From Aliikangiella coralliicola (GTDB lineage: Bacteria > Pseudomonadota > Gammaproteobacteria > Enterobacterales > Kangiellaceae): DNA of 64,000 nucleotides. A model generated the notes under the pieces. It was not told the origin of the DNA and ran no database searches. It worked only from the letters and a program-made list of their open reading frames with translations. Position 1 is the first letter of the stretch. Every line of letters starts with the position of its first letter. Shown here in pieces: positions 1 through 9,729 of the stretch. Location of the stretch: contig NZ_ML660160.1 of assembly GCF_007004725.1 (NCBI RefSeq), positions 620,001-684,000 of the forward strand. The letters are read 5' to 3'. The position numbers and the translations under genes were made by a program.

Positions 1-2
1 AA

Positions 3-530
3 GCGCAGGAAAGGCGTGAGATTGAGCAGTTAAAACGCGTTGATCGTGAAGTCAGAGCCCATGAAACCGCTCATGCAAGTGCCGGTGGCCAATTAGCTGG
101 TGCGCCACAATTGACATTCACCATTGGCCCTGATGGAAGACGCTACGCTGTAGGTGGGGAAGTTTCTATTGATACCAGTAAAGTGCCTGGTGATCCTCAG
201 GCGACAATTGACAAGATGTCACAAGTCAGGCGAGCTGCACTGGCTCCTGCAAATCCTTCGCCTCAGGACTTGAAAGTGGCAGCACTCTCCAGTCAGATCG
301 CTAATCAGGCGAGAGTGGAGCTGAACATCTTGCGCAATGAAGAAGCTAGCCAGGCCCAGGCAAGTGAAGAAGAGGGCAGGGAAAACCCTAATCTTAATAT
401 TCGCAGCTCAGTTCAATTTACTAACCCTGTTGCAGCTAAGCGCTCGTCGTTACTTTTGAATCAGAAAATCGTCGATAGCGGCGCGCTTGATGATATTAAT
501 GAAGAGCCGTTGCTTTCGCAAACCGCTTAA
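3..530 (+). CDS. Putative SprA-like (CJM1_0395-type) metalloprotease, C-terminal part
   Basis: The reading frame is open from the first bases of the window, so the gene begins upstream and only its last ~175 residues are seen. The motif HETAH (bases 60-74) fits the zinc-binding HExxH signature. It is followed by a Gly/Ala-rich segment and [16 protein letters not shown], a combination typical of the SprA-related putative metalloprotease family. The rest is an Ala/Gln/Glu-rich helical tail with no signal or membrane segment. An in-frame TTG at 111 would give a 139-residue protein, but it would exclude the HExxH motif and is unlikely to be the true start. The family has no well established substrate; function as a protease is inferred from the motif. 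Confidence 0.75.
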   Translation, partial: AQERREIEQLKRVDREVRAHETAHASAGGQLAGAPQLTFTIGPDGRRYAVGGEVSIDTSKVPGDPQATIDKMSQVRRAALAPANPSPQDLKVAALSSQIANQARVELNILRNEEASQAQASEEEGRENPNLNIRSSVQFTNPVAAKRSSLLLNQKIVDSGALDDINEEPLLSQTA

Positions 531-674
531 CCTCCGCAGCTTTGCTCTACATCGATAAAGAGCGACTTCTCTTAAAATAACTCACAAACTATTTCCCAAT
601 TGATCCGGAATTCCGTAAACTTGCGATCAGAATCGTGTAAGGTTAATTTTTGTCTCTAATAAGAACTACTATTA

Positions 675-1487
675 ATGCAGCAATTGCGCTCTCGACCCTT
701 TTTGAAGTGGGCCGGTGGAAAGTACCGACTACTAGACAAACTCGCACCTCATTTAAAAGGTCGAAAATTAATTGAGCCTTTCGTTGGCTCGGGTGCCGTT
801 TTTCTCAACCAGGATTTTGAACGCTATCTATTGGGAGATATCAACCCAGACCTCATCAATCTCTATCAATGCCTGAAGCAAGAAAAGCGCAAGTTTATTA
901 ATTACGCCAGATCTTTTTTCAATCAAGAAAACAATTCTCAAAAAGCTTACCTTCAATTTCGAGAAGAATTTAATAATGGCTTAAAAGGGCGAAGACGAGC
1001 GGCCTTGTTCGTGTATCTGAATCGACATGGTTTCAATGGTCTTTGTCGTTACAACAAGTCTGGTGGATTTAATGTGCCATTTGGGCGATACGTTAAACCT
1101 TACTTTCCAGAAAAAGAAATGTATCATTTTCTAGTTAAGGCGAAACAGGCAAAATTTGTCTGCGGTGATTTTGTTGCGTTAATGAATCGATCTCGCCGTG
1201 GCGATGTGGTTTATTGTGATCCACCTTACGTACCTTTGTCACCGACAGCGAGTTTTACCAGTTATGCTGCGCAGGGTTTTTCTTATGACCAGCAAGTCGA
1301 ACTAGCTTATCGAGCCAAGCACCTTTCTGAGCGTGGTGTTAAAGTGATCATTTCCAATCATGACAATGCAATCACCAGGCAGATTTATGAAGACGCAAAA
1401 ATTGAAGCCTTTCCAGTGAGGCGCTTTATCAGTTGTGATGGTAATAAACGTGGTAATGCTAGTGAGTTGCTAGCGATTTATGAATAG
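675..1487 (+). CDS. dam: DNA adenine methyltransferase (Dam)
   Basis: This is a 270-residue D12-class N6-adenine methyltransferase, close to the length of enterobacterial Dam. The AdoMet-binding motif FLKWAGGKYRLL is at residues 9-20, the FVGSGAVF loop follows at about 36-43, and the catalytic DPPY box is at 182-185. The family methylates adenine in GATC and serves mismatch-repair strand discrimination, replication timing and gene regulation. The region upstream of the ATG has no strong Shine-Dalgarno sequence, only a weak purine stretch (AAGAAC). It lies 144 bp after the metalloprotease-like gene on the same strand. No restriction partner is seen, so it reads as an orphan Dam. An EcoRV-type modification methylase is the alternative, but no endonuclease is adjacent. 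Confidence 0.93.
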   Translation: MQQLRSRPFLKWAGGKYRLLDKLAPHLKGRKLIEPFVGSGAVFLNQDFERYLLGDINPDLINLYQCLKQEKRKFINYARSFFNQENNSQKAYLQFREEFNNGLKGRRRAALFVYLNRHGFNGLCRYNKSGGFNVPFGRYVKPYFPEKEMYHFLVKAKQAKFVCGDFVALMNRSRRGDVVYCDPPYVPLSPTASFTSYAAQGFSYDQQVELAYRAKHLSERGVKVIISNHDNAITRQIYEDAKIEAFPVRRFISCDGNKRGNASELLAIYE

Positions 1488-2025
1488 CGTCTTGTTCAGC
1501 ATTAGCTGAGGCGTTGAATCAAATTAATGCGAGAATAAATAATAATTTCTTCATTTTAATTTTCAATAGTTACGCTTGCAGGCTTCAAGAGTAAGCTAAA
1601 ACTAACTCTCATACCTGGCCAGTTTCGTATCTGAAATGTTGCGAAAAAACTCGATATTCCAAAGCTGAAGCCCGCTAAAACTCTTTAATGAGTGAAATAT
1701 AATAATTAGCAAAAATCTATTTCTTAAAAATTCGACAAGGGCATTAAACTTTCGACAATGCCAGGTATCGATGTTAGGAATTAGTTTTCTTAGCCGTTGA
1801 GACCAACTTTGCACCGCATTTTAGAAGGTAAGAGGAGCAAGGAGAATACGATATAGGTATTTTCCAAATGTTAACGTTTGCTCAAAAATTGAGAACAATT
1901 CACATTTTGTTTTGAATTAACACCATCAGGTTGTATTAAAATTATCCTGTTGTTAATATCTCATGATTGAATATCAACAAATTAAATAATTGGCAAATAA
2001 TTTACATTCAACCGGGGGATATTAA
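1488..2025. other. Intergenic region between dam and the small secreted protein gene
   Basis: This 538-bp AT-rich stretch has no convincing gene. A 70-codon minus-strand frame (1602-1814) has no recognisable features and was not accepted. A weak inverted repeat TCAGC/GCTGA just after dam could aid termination. The purine run GGGGGA, about 7 bases before the ATG at 2026, is the ribosome-binding site of the next gene. Confidence 0.5.
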
Positions 2026-2319
2026 ATGAGAATATTAAAGTATCTATTACTTACGACAGTTATACTCTTAGCTGGATATGTGAGTGAAGCTAGAACCGCG
2101 GAACTCAGAATCTTTTTTATTAAAGAAATTATGACCGACTTTTGTAACTCCGAGGAGAATACTTGTACAAGTATCATCGAAGTACGACCTTTACCAACGG
2201 AACCTCCACATTGGCGAGTAACCTACGAATCAAATGCAGGTTGTCCTGAAAAGTCGGGTAGGTCGGGCTGTCCTCAACCAGGAGCTGGTTGTCCTCGGCC
2301 AGATGATGATTGCATATAA
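2026..2319 (+). CDS. Small secreted Cys-rich protein with GCP repeats
   Basis: This 97-residue protein is not a family I recognise. Residues 1-23 form a typical Sec signal peptide (MRILKYLLLTT, then a hydrophobic run ending near SEARTA). The mature part has two cysteines in the middle (DFCNSEENTC) and a C-terminal tail in which Gly-Cys-Pro occurs three times (GCPEKSGRSGCPQPGAGCP), followed by an acidic DDDCI end. A GGGGGA ribosome-binding site precedes the ATG. It lies 113 bp upstream of the large hybrid two-component regulator on the same strand, so it could be co-transcribed with or controlled by it. Spaced cysteines suggest disulfides in the periplasm or outside the cell. Function unknown. 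Confidence 0.6.
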   Translation: MRILKYLLLTTVILLAGYVSEARTAELRIFFIKEIMTDFCNSEENTCTSIIEVRPLPTEPPHWRVTYESNAGCPEKSGRSGCPQPGAGCPRPDDDCI

Positions 2320-2432
2320 GTCTACCCATTTCGTATTGTAGATGCCTTAATTTGAAGGCGTCTATTCCTGTATACGGGCACGATAAATGGCAAATCGATT
2401 AAAAGTTTGTAGGTATTAAGTCAATCAAAAAA

Positions 2433-5400
2433 ATGAATCGTTTTTGCTTTGCCTTTCTAATAAGTCTTTTCCATTTGTCTCTGTTTGCTTACGAGCTAGA
2501 CAGTCTAAAAAACGATTTTCGTTTTCAGAAATTACCGCATTCGGACAGCCTATCTCACATTGTCATTAGGGATATTATCCAGGATAAAAAAGGATTCATA
2601 TGGATAGCGACAAGCGATGGGCTTAACCGCTATGATGGAAATTCAAATAAAACCTATCGGCCTTCGCAGCAACGTACTAATTCTATCAGTCATTTTTATA
2701 TCAGTAACCTGATTGTTGATAATAGAGGTGCTCTTTGGGTTGGAACTGAAAAAGGACTCAATCAATATAATGCTGAACTCGACAATTTCGAGATCGCTCA
2801 AGACAAACTGAACCGAGAAGTTTCACTTGATAAAGTTGCTGTCAGTAAAATATACGAAGATTCGTCTCATCGATTGTGGATTGGCACCAGAAAAAATGGT
2901 GTATTTCTCATTTCGAGAGACAGAAAATCAATCACTCCTATCCATATAAATAATTTAACTGAATATAAGTTTTATGCACAGGATATTATCGAGTTTGACA
3001 GTAAAATCTTAGTGGCTTCCAGACATGGCCTTTATCAATTTGACGAGAACAAAGTCGAGCTCAATAAAATTAAAGCATCGCTACCTAAACTTGGTAAAAA
3101 AAGAGCTATCAGGGAAACCACGCTTTTTAAGCTATCTGACAAGCGTTTGCTTGTCGGCACCAAGAAAGGGCTATATTCGTTCGACTCAGCTTCGAATACT
3201 TACAAGGAAATTTATTCTGATGTTTTAAACGGACAATACATCACAAAGTTACTTTTAACCACAGACAATCAACTATTTGTAGGCACTCGTTATTCTGGAT
3301 TAATCAAATTTGAGCTTGCAACTTCAAAGAACAAACGATTTACCAACTCTCCATCTGAGCCATATAGTATTATTGATAATCAGATTCTCGCAATTTTTCA
3401 GTCGAATGATAATCTCCTTTGGCTAGGCACTAACTTGGGCGTCAATATTGTCAACTTAAGTGGCGAGTATTTTGGACATATTCTTGCGAACGATGAATCT
3501 TCGGCTTGCTTATCAGGCAACACGATATATGCCATGTTAATGGATTCAGATGAATTTATCTGGGTCGCGTCATGGGGACATGGTTTACACAAAATCGATT
3601 TACAAAAAAATCAATGCGAAATATTTAGAACAATTCCCGGGTATGAAAACAAAAATATTTTAGCTAATGTGGTTTCGCTACATGAGGATAATCGCAAAAA
3701 TTTATGGATTAGTACTTTCGATAATGGACTAATAAAATATTCTAAAGGCGCTAACAAGTTCAATTTATACAACTCTAACAGCTCCGTTTCGCAAGCACTG
3801 CCATCAGACACAGTAAACGCTGTTTCAAGTGATGCAAATGGTAATATCTGGATCGCAACTTCTGGCGCAGGGCTTGCGAAAATTGATTCCAGCAATAATA
3901 CAACATCGAGCTATTCACCGGAATTTGAGGGTGAAAATAGTTCTACATTGACGACAGTAAACAACATCTACGCTGATAAACAAGGAATAGTCTGGCTAGC
4001 TACGCAGTATAATGGTTTAGTAAAATTTGATATCGCCAATGAAACATTTACTCGATATTTGCGTAGCGATACAAACAAAAGCGGGTTACCTCCGACATTA
4101 TTGTCAGTTGATGAAGATCCTACAGGAATGCTCTGGATTGGAACAAGAGGGTATGGGGCGGTTAAGTTTGATCCGCGAACTGAATCATCTAAAGATTACT
4201 CGGTAGAAAATGGGTTATTCAGTAATGTCGTCATGGGAGTAAAAACAGACTCTTTGGGAAATCAATGGATTTATACTGACAATGGCCTTTCGCGTCTTTC
4301 ATCTTCAGATCAATCTTTGTATACCTATTTTCAAGAAGATGGAATGCAGTCTAATTCGACCACTGGCGCTGGCTTTTATAATCCAAAAGACGATTCTCTG
4401 TGGGTTGCCGGCGTAAACGGGTTCAACATAATATCACTTAGTAAACTTTCTGACAGACGCCTTTATAATCCAGCTCTGATAACGAACCTGGAGCTGTTTT
4501 ATAAACCAGTACCAATTGGTAACATTGATCCAGATTCGCCCCTAAAAACTTCGATCATAAGTACCGAACAGTTAGAGTTTAATTACGATCAAAATGTATT
4601 TTCTCTTCGTTATTCTGCTTTAGAGTTCGAAAATCCAGATCGTGTAAAGTATGCTTTTATGTTAGAAGGTTACGATGAGTGGAATTACGTTGACTCGACC
4701 CAACAACGTGCAGTTTATACGAATGTTGACCCAGGCGAGTACGTTTTTAAGGTTAAAGCATCGAATAATGGCAATTGGGGGAGAGCTGCGACCAGCTTGA
4801 ATATCATCGTAAATCCTCCTTGGTGGAAAACGAATTTTGCTTATTTCTCATACCTCTTTCTAATCGTGTTGTCGATATATTTGTTCGTTTCTTTCCGGAC
4901 AAAAGCATTAGTTAAACGCTCTAAAGAACTAGAAAAATCAGTTGTGAAACGTACTAAAGAATTAGCTGAAGAAAAAACTAAGGTTGAGCTGCTTCTTTCA
5001 CGTAAAAATGAGGAGTTTGCTAATGTATCCCATGAGTTCCGCACACCTTTAACTTTGATACTGGGGCCGCTTTCTCAAGTCTTACAATCGAAATTAAATA
5101 ACGAGCAGAAAAGACGTTTAAATGTCGTTCAAAGAAATGGTTACCGATTACTCAGGATGGTGGAACAGTTATTAAATCTTGAAACATTCAGGATTAAATC
5201 GATAGCTCAAAAATCTCCACAAGCCATTGGTAACAGTTTGCACCTTCTAGCAGAGGCTTTTAAAGATTTAGCAACGGAAAAACAGATATTGTTTAATGTT
5301 CCTGAACCAATCGATATCAATTTTGAGTTCATTCCAGATGCGTTCGAAAAAATCGTTGTTAACCTGCTTTCAAATGCGATTAAGTACTCGAAACCAGGCG

Positions 5401-6608
5401 GAAAAATAGATGTTAATTGTGAGCGCACTAACAATAATGAATTTAAATTAACCATAACTGATACTGGAATTGGCATTCCTGAGTCTAAAGTCGACACTGT
5501 CTTCGAACGGTATGCCAGAGTGCTCGACGATAGTAGTGAGCAGATAACAGGTTCTGGTATTGGATTAGCGCTCGTCAAAGAACTTGTTAAAGCGCATCTG
5601 GGTTCTATTGTGCTTGAAAGTGAACTAGGCAAGGGCACCACAATTGTGGTTACGTTACCTATCATCAATGAAGTTAAAATAGACCAGGTTAACATTGCGG
5701 CTAGTGACGAAATTGTCGCAATGGAAATTATGGGACTAACTCAGCAGCCAAACATTGAAAAAACAACACAAGACCTAGAAGAAATAACTGAGCAAAAAAA
5801 CAGTGTTCTCCTCATTGAAGACAATGTGGACATGCGAAATTATATTAAAGAAAATATCAATTCAAGGTTTAAGGTTTTTATTGCGGCCAATGGAGAAGAG
5901 GGCGTTAAGGTCGCAACCGAGGAGATCCCTGATCTGATTATCAGTGACATTATGATGCCCAAAATGGATGGCTATGAGGTCACAAAACAATTGCGTTGCC
6001 AGGAGTCAACTAACCATATTCCAATCGTATTATTGACTGCGCGTAGTGATAGAGAAAGTCGCTTAAAGGGCTGGCAAGAAAAGGCAGACGAATACCTGAC
6101 TAAGCCGTTTGATGTCGAAGAGTTGTTAATTCGCCTGGACAACCTACTTGAAATTAGAGAAATACTGAAAAAACGTTTTAGTGAAACAGCATTTGATTCG
6201 GTCGATCAACAAAAGGGAATTGTAAAATCAGTTGTAGAAGACGAATCCGACGTTCAAGATAACGTCAGTCATATGCAACAACTATTCATCGAAAAGCTTA
6301 ATGGTGTTTTAGACACTCTCTATCAAGAACAATCTGTCTCAATTACCGAAATTGCAGACAAAATGGCAATGAGTGATCGTCAATTACAAAGGAAATTAAA
6401 GAGTATTCTTGATCTGCAGCCAGTCGCTTATTTACGTCGCTTTCGGTTGGAAAAGTCTAAAGCTTTGATAGCGAAAGGTAAAAGCGTACAATATACCTCT
6501 GTTGAAGTTGGTTTCTCTTCGCAAAGTTACTTTGGCGTTTGTTTTAAAGCGCAATTTGGACTTTCGCCTAAAGCTTACTATTTATTAAAATCAAAGGAAA
6601 AAAGCTAG
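2433..6608 (+). CDS. Hybrid two-component system protein (sensor kinase/receiver/AraC regulator)
   Basis: This 1391-residue protein joins a complete two-component system in one chain. The order is: a signal or anchor segment (residues 1-19), a long periplasmic array of Reg_prop propeller repeats (GFIWIATSDGLNRY, ALWVGTEKGLNQY and many similar blades) to about 700, a Y_Y_Y domain at about 735-790, a membrane segment at about 800-820, HisKA with the phosphorylated His867 (VSHEFRTPL), a HATPase with N box NLLSNAIKYS at 977 and GIGLAL, a receiver with Asp1172 (SDIMMPKMDGYE), and an AraC HTH at about 1290-1391. The family, best known from Bacteroidetes, senses extracellular oligosaccharides or other nutrients and activates neighbouring genes. 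The neighbours here are the small Cys-rich protein and the spondin-domain protein, not polysaccharide genes, so the ligand is open. Confidence 0.92.
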   Translation: MNRFCFAFLISLFHLSLFAYELDSLKNDFRFQKLPHSDSLSHIVIRDIIQDKKGFIWIATSDGLNRYDGNSNKTYRPSQQRTNSISHFYISNLIVDNRGALWVGTEKGLNQYNAELDNFEIAQDKLNREVSLDKVAVSKIYEDSSHRLWIGTRKNGVFLISRDRKSITPIHINNLTEYKFYAQDIIEFDSKILVASRHGLYQFDENKVELNKIKASLPKLGKKRAIRETTLFKLSDKRLLVGTKKGLYSFDSASNTYKEIYSDVLNGQYITKLLLTTDNQLFVGTRYSGLIKFELATSKNKRFTNSPSEPYSIIDNQILAIFQSNDNLLWLGTNLGVNIVNLSGEYFGHILANDESSACLSGNTIYAMLMDSDEFIWVASWGHGLHKIDLQKNQCEIFRTIPGYENKNILANVVSLHEDNRKNLWISTFDNGLIKYSKGANKFNLYNSNSSVSQALPSDTVNAVSSDANGNIWIATSGAGLAKIDSSNNTTSSYSPEFEGENSSTLTTVNNIYADKQGIVWLATQYNGLVKFDIANETFTRYLRSDTNKSGLPPTLLSVDEDPTGMLWIGTRGYGAVKFDPRTESSKDYSVENGLFSNVVMGVKTDSLGNQWIYTDNGLSRLSSSDQSLYTYFQEDGMQSNSTTGAGFYNPKDDSLWVAGVNGFNIISLSKLSDRRLYNPALITNLELFYKPVPIGNIDPDSPLKTSIISTEQLEFNYDQNVFSLRYSALEFENPDRVKYAFMLEGYDEWNYVDSTQQRAVYTNVDPGEYVFKVKASNNGNWGRAATSLNIIVNPPWWKTNFAYFSYLFLIVLSIYLFVSFRTKALVKRSKELEKSVVKRTKELAEEKTKVELLLSRKNEEFANVSHEFRTPLTLILGPLSQVLQSKLNNEQKRRLNVVQRNGYRLLRMVEQLLNLETFRIKSIAQKSPQAIGNSLHLLAEAFKDLATEKQILFNVPEPIDINFEFIPDAFEKIVVNLLSNAIKYSKPGGKIDVNCERTNNNEFKLTITDTGIGIPESKVDTVFERYARVLDDSSEQITGSGIGLALVKELVKAHLGSIVLESELGKGTTIVVTLPIINEVKIDQVNIAASDEIVAMEIMGLTQQPNIEKTTQDLEEITEQKNSVLLIEDNVDMRNYIKENINSRFKVFIAANGEEGVKVATEEIPDLIISDIMMPKMDGYEVTKQLRCQESTNHIPIVLLTARSDRESRLKGWQEKADEYLTKPFDVEELLIRLDNLLEIREILKKRFSETAFDSVDQQKGIVKSVVEDESDVQDNVSHMQQLFIEKLNGVLDTLYQEQSVSITEIADKMAMSDRQLQRKLKSILDLQPVAYLRRFRLEKSKALIAKGKSVQYTSVEVGFSSQSYFGVCFKAQFGLSPKAYYLLKSKEKS

Positions 6609-6784
6609 AAAAGCGGCACATCAGACAATAATTTCCTCCACCATAAATATCACAAACTCGTGAGAAAATCGTTAACTTCATGTTATTCACGCGTGATCAT
6701 TCCTCAATAGAATACTTTTGATGCTTCGAATAATCATTATTCCGCATTAAAAATACTGAACCCATTCATAAAAGGAATCCAATT

Positions 6785-7459
6785 ATGAAGACAAGAACCT
6801 CAGTAGTATTCATTGTGTTGGCCACACTAATGTCTTTTAACGTATTCGCCAGTAGTCAATATAAACACAAATATCACGCCGCAAATTATAAGGTAACGAT
6901 TACTAACGTCACTAAAGGTATTAGCTTTACACCTTTTCTTGCTGCAACTCACAATCGTAAAATTAATCTGTTTACCATCGGAGAAGTCGCATCTTTCGAA
7001 GTTTCCCGGGTAGCAGAAGGTGGAGATATTTCCGGGCTTAATGCTGTTCTAGACCAATCGGATAATGTTCTGGCAACTGAAAGTAGTGCGGGTTTATTGG
7101 CGCCCGGACAATCTGTCATGCTGAAAATTAAAGGCAGTAAAAACTTTAGAAAGCTTAGTCTTATTTCAATGTTATTGCCCACCAACGATACCATGGTAGC
7201 GCTTCGTGGTGCTAAGTTGCCAAGACGTGGCAAAGTGACTTATTTTATGAAAGCTTATGATGGTGGTAGCGAAACTAATGATGAATATTGCGCAAACATT
7301 CCTGGGCCACAGTGTGGTGGAATTCCATTTTCTCCAGATGATGATGGCGAGGGTTATGTTTATCCCAGTCCGGGCATTCATGGGCATGGTGATTTGTCGA
7401 CTTTAGATTACCAGTGGGATGGGCCTGTTGCTAAGGTGGTAGTTGAACGAGTTTACTAA
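6785..7459 (+). CDS. Spondin-domain secreted protein
   Basis: This 224-residue protein has an N-terminal Sec signal peptide (residues 1-22, ending FASS). The remainder matches the bacterial spondin (Spond_N) domain pattern: the VTITNVTKGISFTPFL strand, LAPGQSVMLKI, then LSLISMLLPTNDTMVAL and an acidic, Tyr-rich end with DGGSETNDEYCANIPGP. In eukaryotes the domain occurs in F-spondin and reelin-type matrix proteins. In bacteria it marks exported proteins of mostly unknown role, probably in surface or ligand binding. A ribosome-binding site (AAAGGA) sits 8 bp before the ATG. It is 176 bp downstream of the AraC-type hybrid regulator and may be one of its targets. It ends before a hairpin at 7480-7499. 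Confidence 0.8.
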   Translation: MKTRTSVVFIVLATLMSFNVFASSQYKHKYHAANYKVTITNVTKGISFTPFLAATHNRKINLFTIGEVASFEVSRVAEGGDISGLNAVLDQSDNVLATESSAGLLAPGQSVMLKIKGSKNFRKLSLISMLLPTNDTMVALRGAKLPRRGKVTYFMKAYDGGSETNDEYCANIPGPQCGGIPFSPDDDGEGYVYPSPGIHGHGDLSTLDYQWDGPVAKVVVERVY

Positions 7460-7479
7460 TATTTTTGAGTTTAACTATA

Positions 7480-7499
7480 GAGAGCGGCGTGCCGCTCTC
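7480..7499. terminator. Inverted repeat between convergent genes
   Basis: A perfect 9-bp inverted repeat (GAGAGCGGC, two bases, GCCGCTCTC) lies between the spondin-domain gene and the oppositely oriented barrel gene. There is no clear T-run on either side, so it is a likely but not classical bidirectional terminator. Confidence 0.5.
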
Positions 7500-7519
7500 C
7501 TCAAGTCAATTCGTTGCCA

Positions 7520-8743
7520 CTAATAATAATACTGCGCAGTTAACTGAATGTGATCATCTCTTCTGATTAAATAAGCTGGGTCTTGCGGCTCGTCAGACTC
7601 AAACAATCTGACATCTAACGAAACCTTCAAACTATCACCAAATCGGCGACTGGCCTCGACCAAAAAGCTGGTCGATTTGAAATCCAGATCATAACTCAGC
7701 CCCGCCAAAACTTCGGTAGAGTCAACATCATTGAGTGCTAGTCGGCTACCAAAGAAAACATCATTCTGGAAAGTTGAAGGGCCATCGTCGCCGCGCTCAT
7801 CCCACGCTATTTCAACTAGCCATCCAAGGTCAGCGTTAGAGTCCATGACACCATACTGACTGTATTCTATGCCACCCTGTAGCGCCCAAAAATCTTCGCG
7901 ATTATTGTCATTATGAATAATCTCTAACTTCCATAAAGCATCTTCAATATTAGCCTGTAATTCGAAACCAAGTTGGCTAATCTGTTGGTAGAAAGGAACC
8001 AGTTCAGGAACAACATTCTGCAGTGGAGACTGAATTAACAAGGGATCTCGACTGGTGCCTTCAAACCATGAAACGCCGATTTCGTAATCACCAATGCTAT
8101 GGGCCCAACGAACTGCCCAGTCCACATGATCTTCTTCGTCGCTGGACTCATAAAAGGCGGTATCGGCATTAATGATAGGAAGTCCGGGTCTTCCCTCATC
8201 GCCGGCAAAGGTTCGTTCACGAAAGTAGGGTAAAACGTAAAAGTCGATGATTCCCCAGTCATTAACCAGAGAGAGGTTGACCATCGGTTGGCCAAGCTTA
8301 TCTTCGTTATCGACATCTTCAACAGAGTCACTCTGGTTGATAATATCAACGAGGTGCTGAAATTCTGTCACGCCCCAGAAAACACGCCTTACACCGATAC
8401 GGCTTTCCCAGTCGTCACCAACGTGAATCCAGCTGAGTTCTCTAATATCAGAATGGGTTCTTTCATCGTCGTGTTGATCAATACGAGCTGATGGTACAAA
8501 CTCAAAAGAGTCGTTGCCATCGTTCCAGCTCCAGAAAAACTCTGGCGCAGCTGCTAATGAAAAATAAGTGTCGTGTTGAGTGGGAAAGAGCGCGTCTTCA
8601 ACAAAGAAACGCCCTTGTAACTCAATGTTGCCACGAACTTCAAATTCATTAGCCGCTGCCGAGTTGAAGAAACCTGCCGTGAGGCAGGACACTGCAGACA
8701 AGATTAGTTTTTGGTTCATTGATTTTTTCATTAATTTATACAT
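7520..8743 (-). CDS. Outer-membrane beta-barrel protein of the RND cassette
   Basis: This protein of up to 407 residues has a Sec signal peptide (MKKSMNQKLILSAVSCL, ending near AAANEF) and then alternating amphipathic strands rich in Trp, Tyr and Asp. It ends in QLTAQYYY, an aromatic C terminus typical of Bam-assembled barrels. Met1, Met5 and Met9 are all possible starts and none has a clear ribosome-binding site. It is the last gene of a same-strand group with a LolA-like protein and an RND/MMPL transporter, which suggests a route that moves a lipid or hydrophobic compound across the envelope. I cannot assign it to a specific named barrel family. A 157-bp gap with a strong hairpin separates it from the LolA-like gene. 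Confidence 0.75.
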   Translation of the reverse strand: MYKLMKKSMNQKLILSAVSCLTAGFFNSAAANEFEVRGNIELQGRFFVEDALFPTQHDTYFSLAAAPEFFWSWNDGNDSFEFVPSARIDQHDDERTHSDIRELSWIHVGDDWESRIGVRRVFWGVTEFQHLVDIINQSDSVEDVDNEDKLGQPMVNLSLVNDWGIIDFYVLPYFRERTFAGDEGRPGLPIINADTAFYESSDEEDHVDWAVRWAHSIGDYEIGVSWFEGTSRDPLLIQSPLQNVVPELVPFYQQISQLGFELQANIEDALWKLEIIHNDNNREDFWALQGGIEYSQYGVMDSNADLGWLVEIAWDERGDDGPSTFQNDVFFGSRLALNDVDSTEVLAGLSYDLDFKSTSFLVEASRRFGDSLKVSLDVRLFESDEPQDPAYLIRRDDHIQLTAQYYY

Positions 8744-8834
8744 AGCTAAATAGTATCGATTACTTATTTATTCGTTCGTAAGCTCAGCGTTGACTTAAAG
8801 CCATTTCGACGCTCAACCAGTTGATTAGTAACCT

Positions 8835-8871
8835 GCTTGTGCCTTTTCTCAAAAAGAGAAAAGGCACAAGC
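8835..8871. other. Perfect 16-bp stem-loop between lolA-like and barrel genes
   Basis: The arm GCTTGTGCCTTTTCTC (8835-8850) and its exact complement (8856-8871) flank a 5-base loop. No T-run follows on the minus strand, which is the transcribed direction. An intercistronic mRNA-stabilising or attenuating element is more likely than a full terminator. Confidence 0.75.
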
Positions 8872-8899
8872 GTATTGATAAAGGAAAACGATGGTAGAC

Positions 8900-9691
8900 T
8901 TATCGTGCTCTCTTTAATGCATTTTTGTTAAAGTCTTTTTCGTCAAGACCTTTTTGGAATTGATAATTTTTCCAGGTTAACAAAGTGCTTTTTCCTGACT
9001 GGTGATTAACCATTTCCAATTGAGAAGCACGCCAGTATTTATTCACGTATTGGTTATATTGAGAGAAAGTTAGCGTTTTGAGTAAAGTATTTTTGCGATC
9101 ATAAAAGTCTGTTTTTTGAGTGCGGTATTCTGCTTTATCAATCCAGACTACGCGACGTTTGTAACCAGAGTATTTATCTCTAGGATATTGTTCTACAACC
9201 CAGCAATCTACACCATTAATCGTCTCATCTTTAATATATTTATAGTCATATTTTTCGATTTCGAAAGACGTTAAGTCTTCAAATGAAAACTCACTTCCCA
9301 TAAAAGAGCCTGACTTGTTGCGAGAAGAAATGCGCTTGACTCGTTTTAACGCTGGTAAATAAAGCCATTGCTCATCATTCGTAGTCGGGTGTGAAAAACT
9401 TAAGAAAGCGGTTCCCTTAACGTCGTTAGGCGAGTTAAAAATTGTTAAGCTTTTATCGCCGTCATTTTCCTGTTCCATGCTTTTAATTTTCATCTGACGA
9501 GTTGAAGTTTCGCCATGTTGATTTTTAAGTAGCATTTCCATTTCTGCCTGACTGTCTCTCCAGCCAAGGTCACGATTTTTCGATTCTTTTGAAATAGCTA
9601 ATCCTTTATCTTCTGCTTCACCTGCAAAGACCGGGCTTGAAAAAGCGAGCATCGAAGATAGGGTTAACAGGCCTACTTGTAAAAGTTTCAT
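8900..9691 (-). CDS. LolA-like outer membrane lipoprotein-sorting protein
   Basis: This 263-residue periplasmic protein has a signal peptide (MKLLQVGLLTLSSMLAF, cleaved near VFAGEA). The body has the pattern of the LolA/LolB-like fold found next to RND transporters: LYLPALKRVKRI, then SGSFMGSEFSFEDLTSFE, and a WVVEQYPRDK strand. I place the start at the ATG at 9691 because GGAG lies 6 bases before it. An ATG four codons upstream has no such site. Such proteins are thought to accept a lipid or lipoprotein-like ligand in the periplasm, here probably working with the RND transporter 88 bp upstream and the barrel protein downstream. The ligand is not known. Confidence 0.83.
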   Translation of the reverse strand: MKLLQVGLLTLSSMLAFSSPVFAGEAEDKGLAISKESKNRDLGWRDSQAEMEMLLKNQHGETSTRQMKIKSMEQENDGDKSLTIFNSPNDVKGTAFLSFSHPTTNDEQWLYLPALKRVKRISSRNKSGSFMGSEFSFEDLTSFEIEKYDYKYIKDETINGVDCWVVEQYPRDKYSGYKRRVVWIDKAEYRTQKTDFYDRKNTLLKTLTFSQYNQYVNKYWRASQLEMVNHQSGKSTLLTWKNYQFQKGLDEKDFNKNALKRAR

Positions 9692-9729
9692 TGAAGTCTC
9701 CATAGTGGAATTTAATTTTAAATTTTTCC

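Noticed and set aside
1602-1814. 70-codon minus-strand open frame
   Set aside because: No ribosome-binding site, signal or recognisable motif, and the frame lies in AT-rich intergenic DNA.
5207-5695. 162-codon minus-strand frame inside the hybrid regulator gene
   Set aside because: It lies wholly antisense to well-supported kinase domain coding sequence and is a shadow frame.
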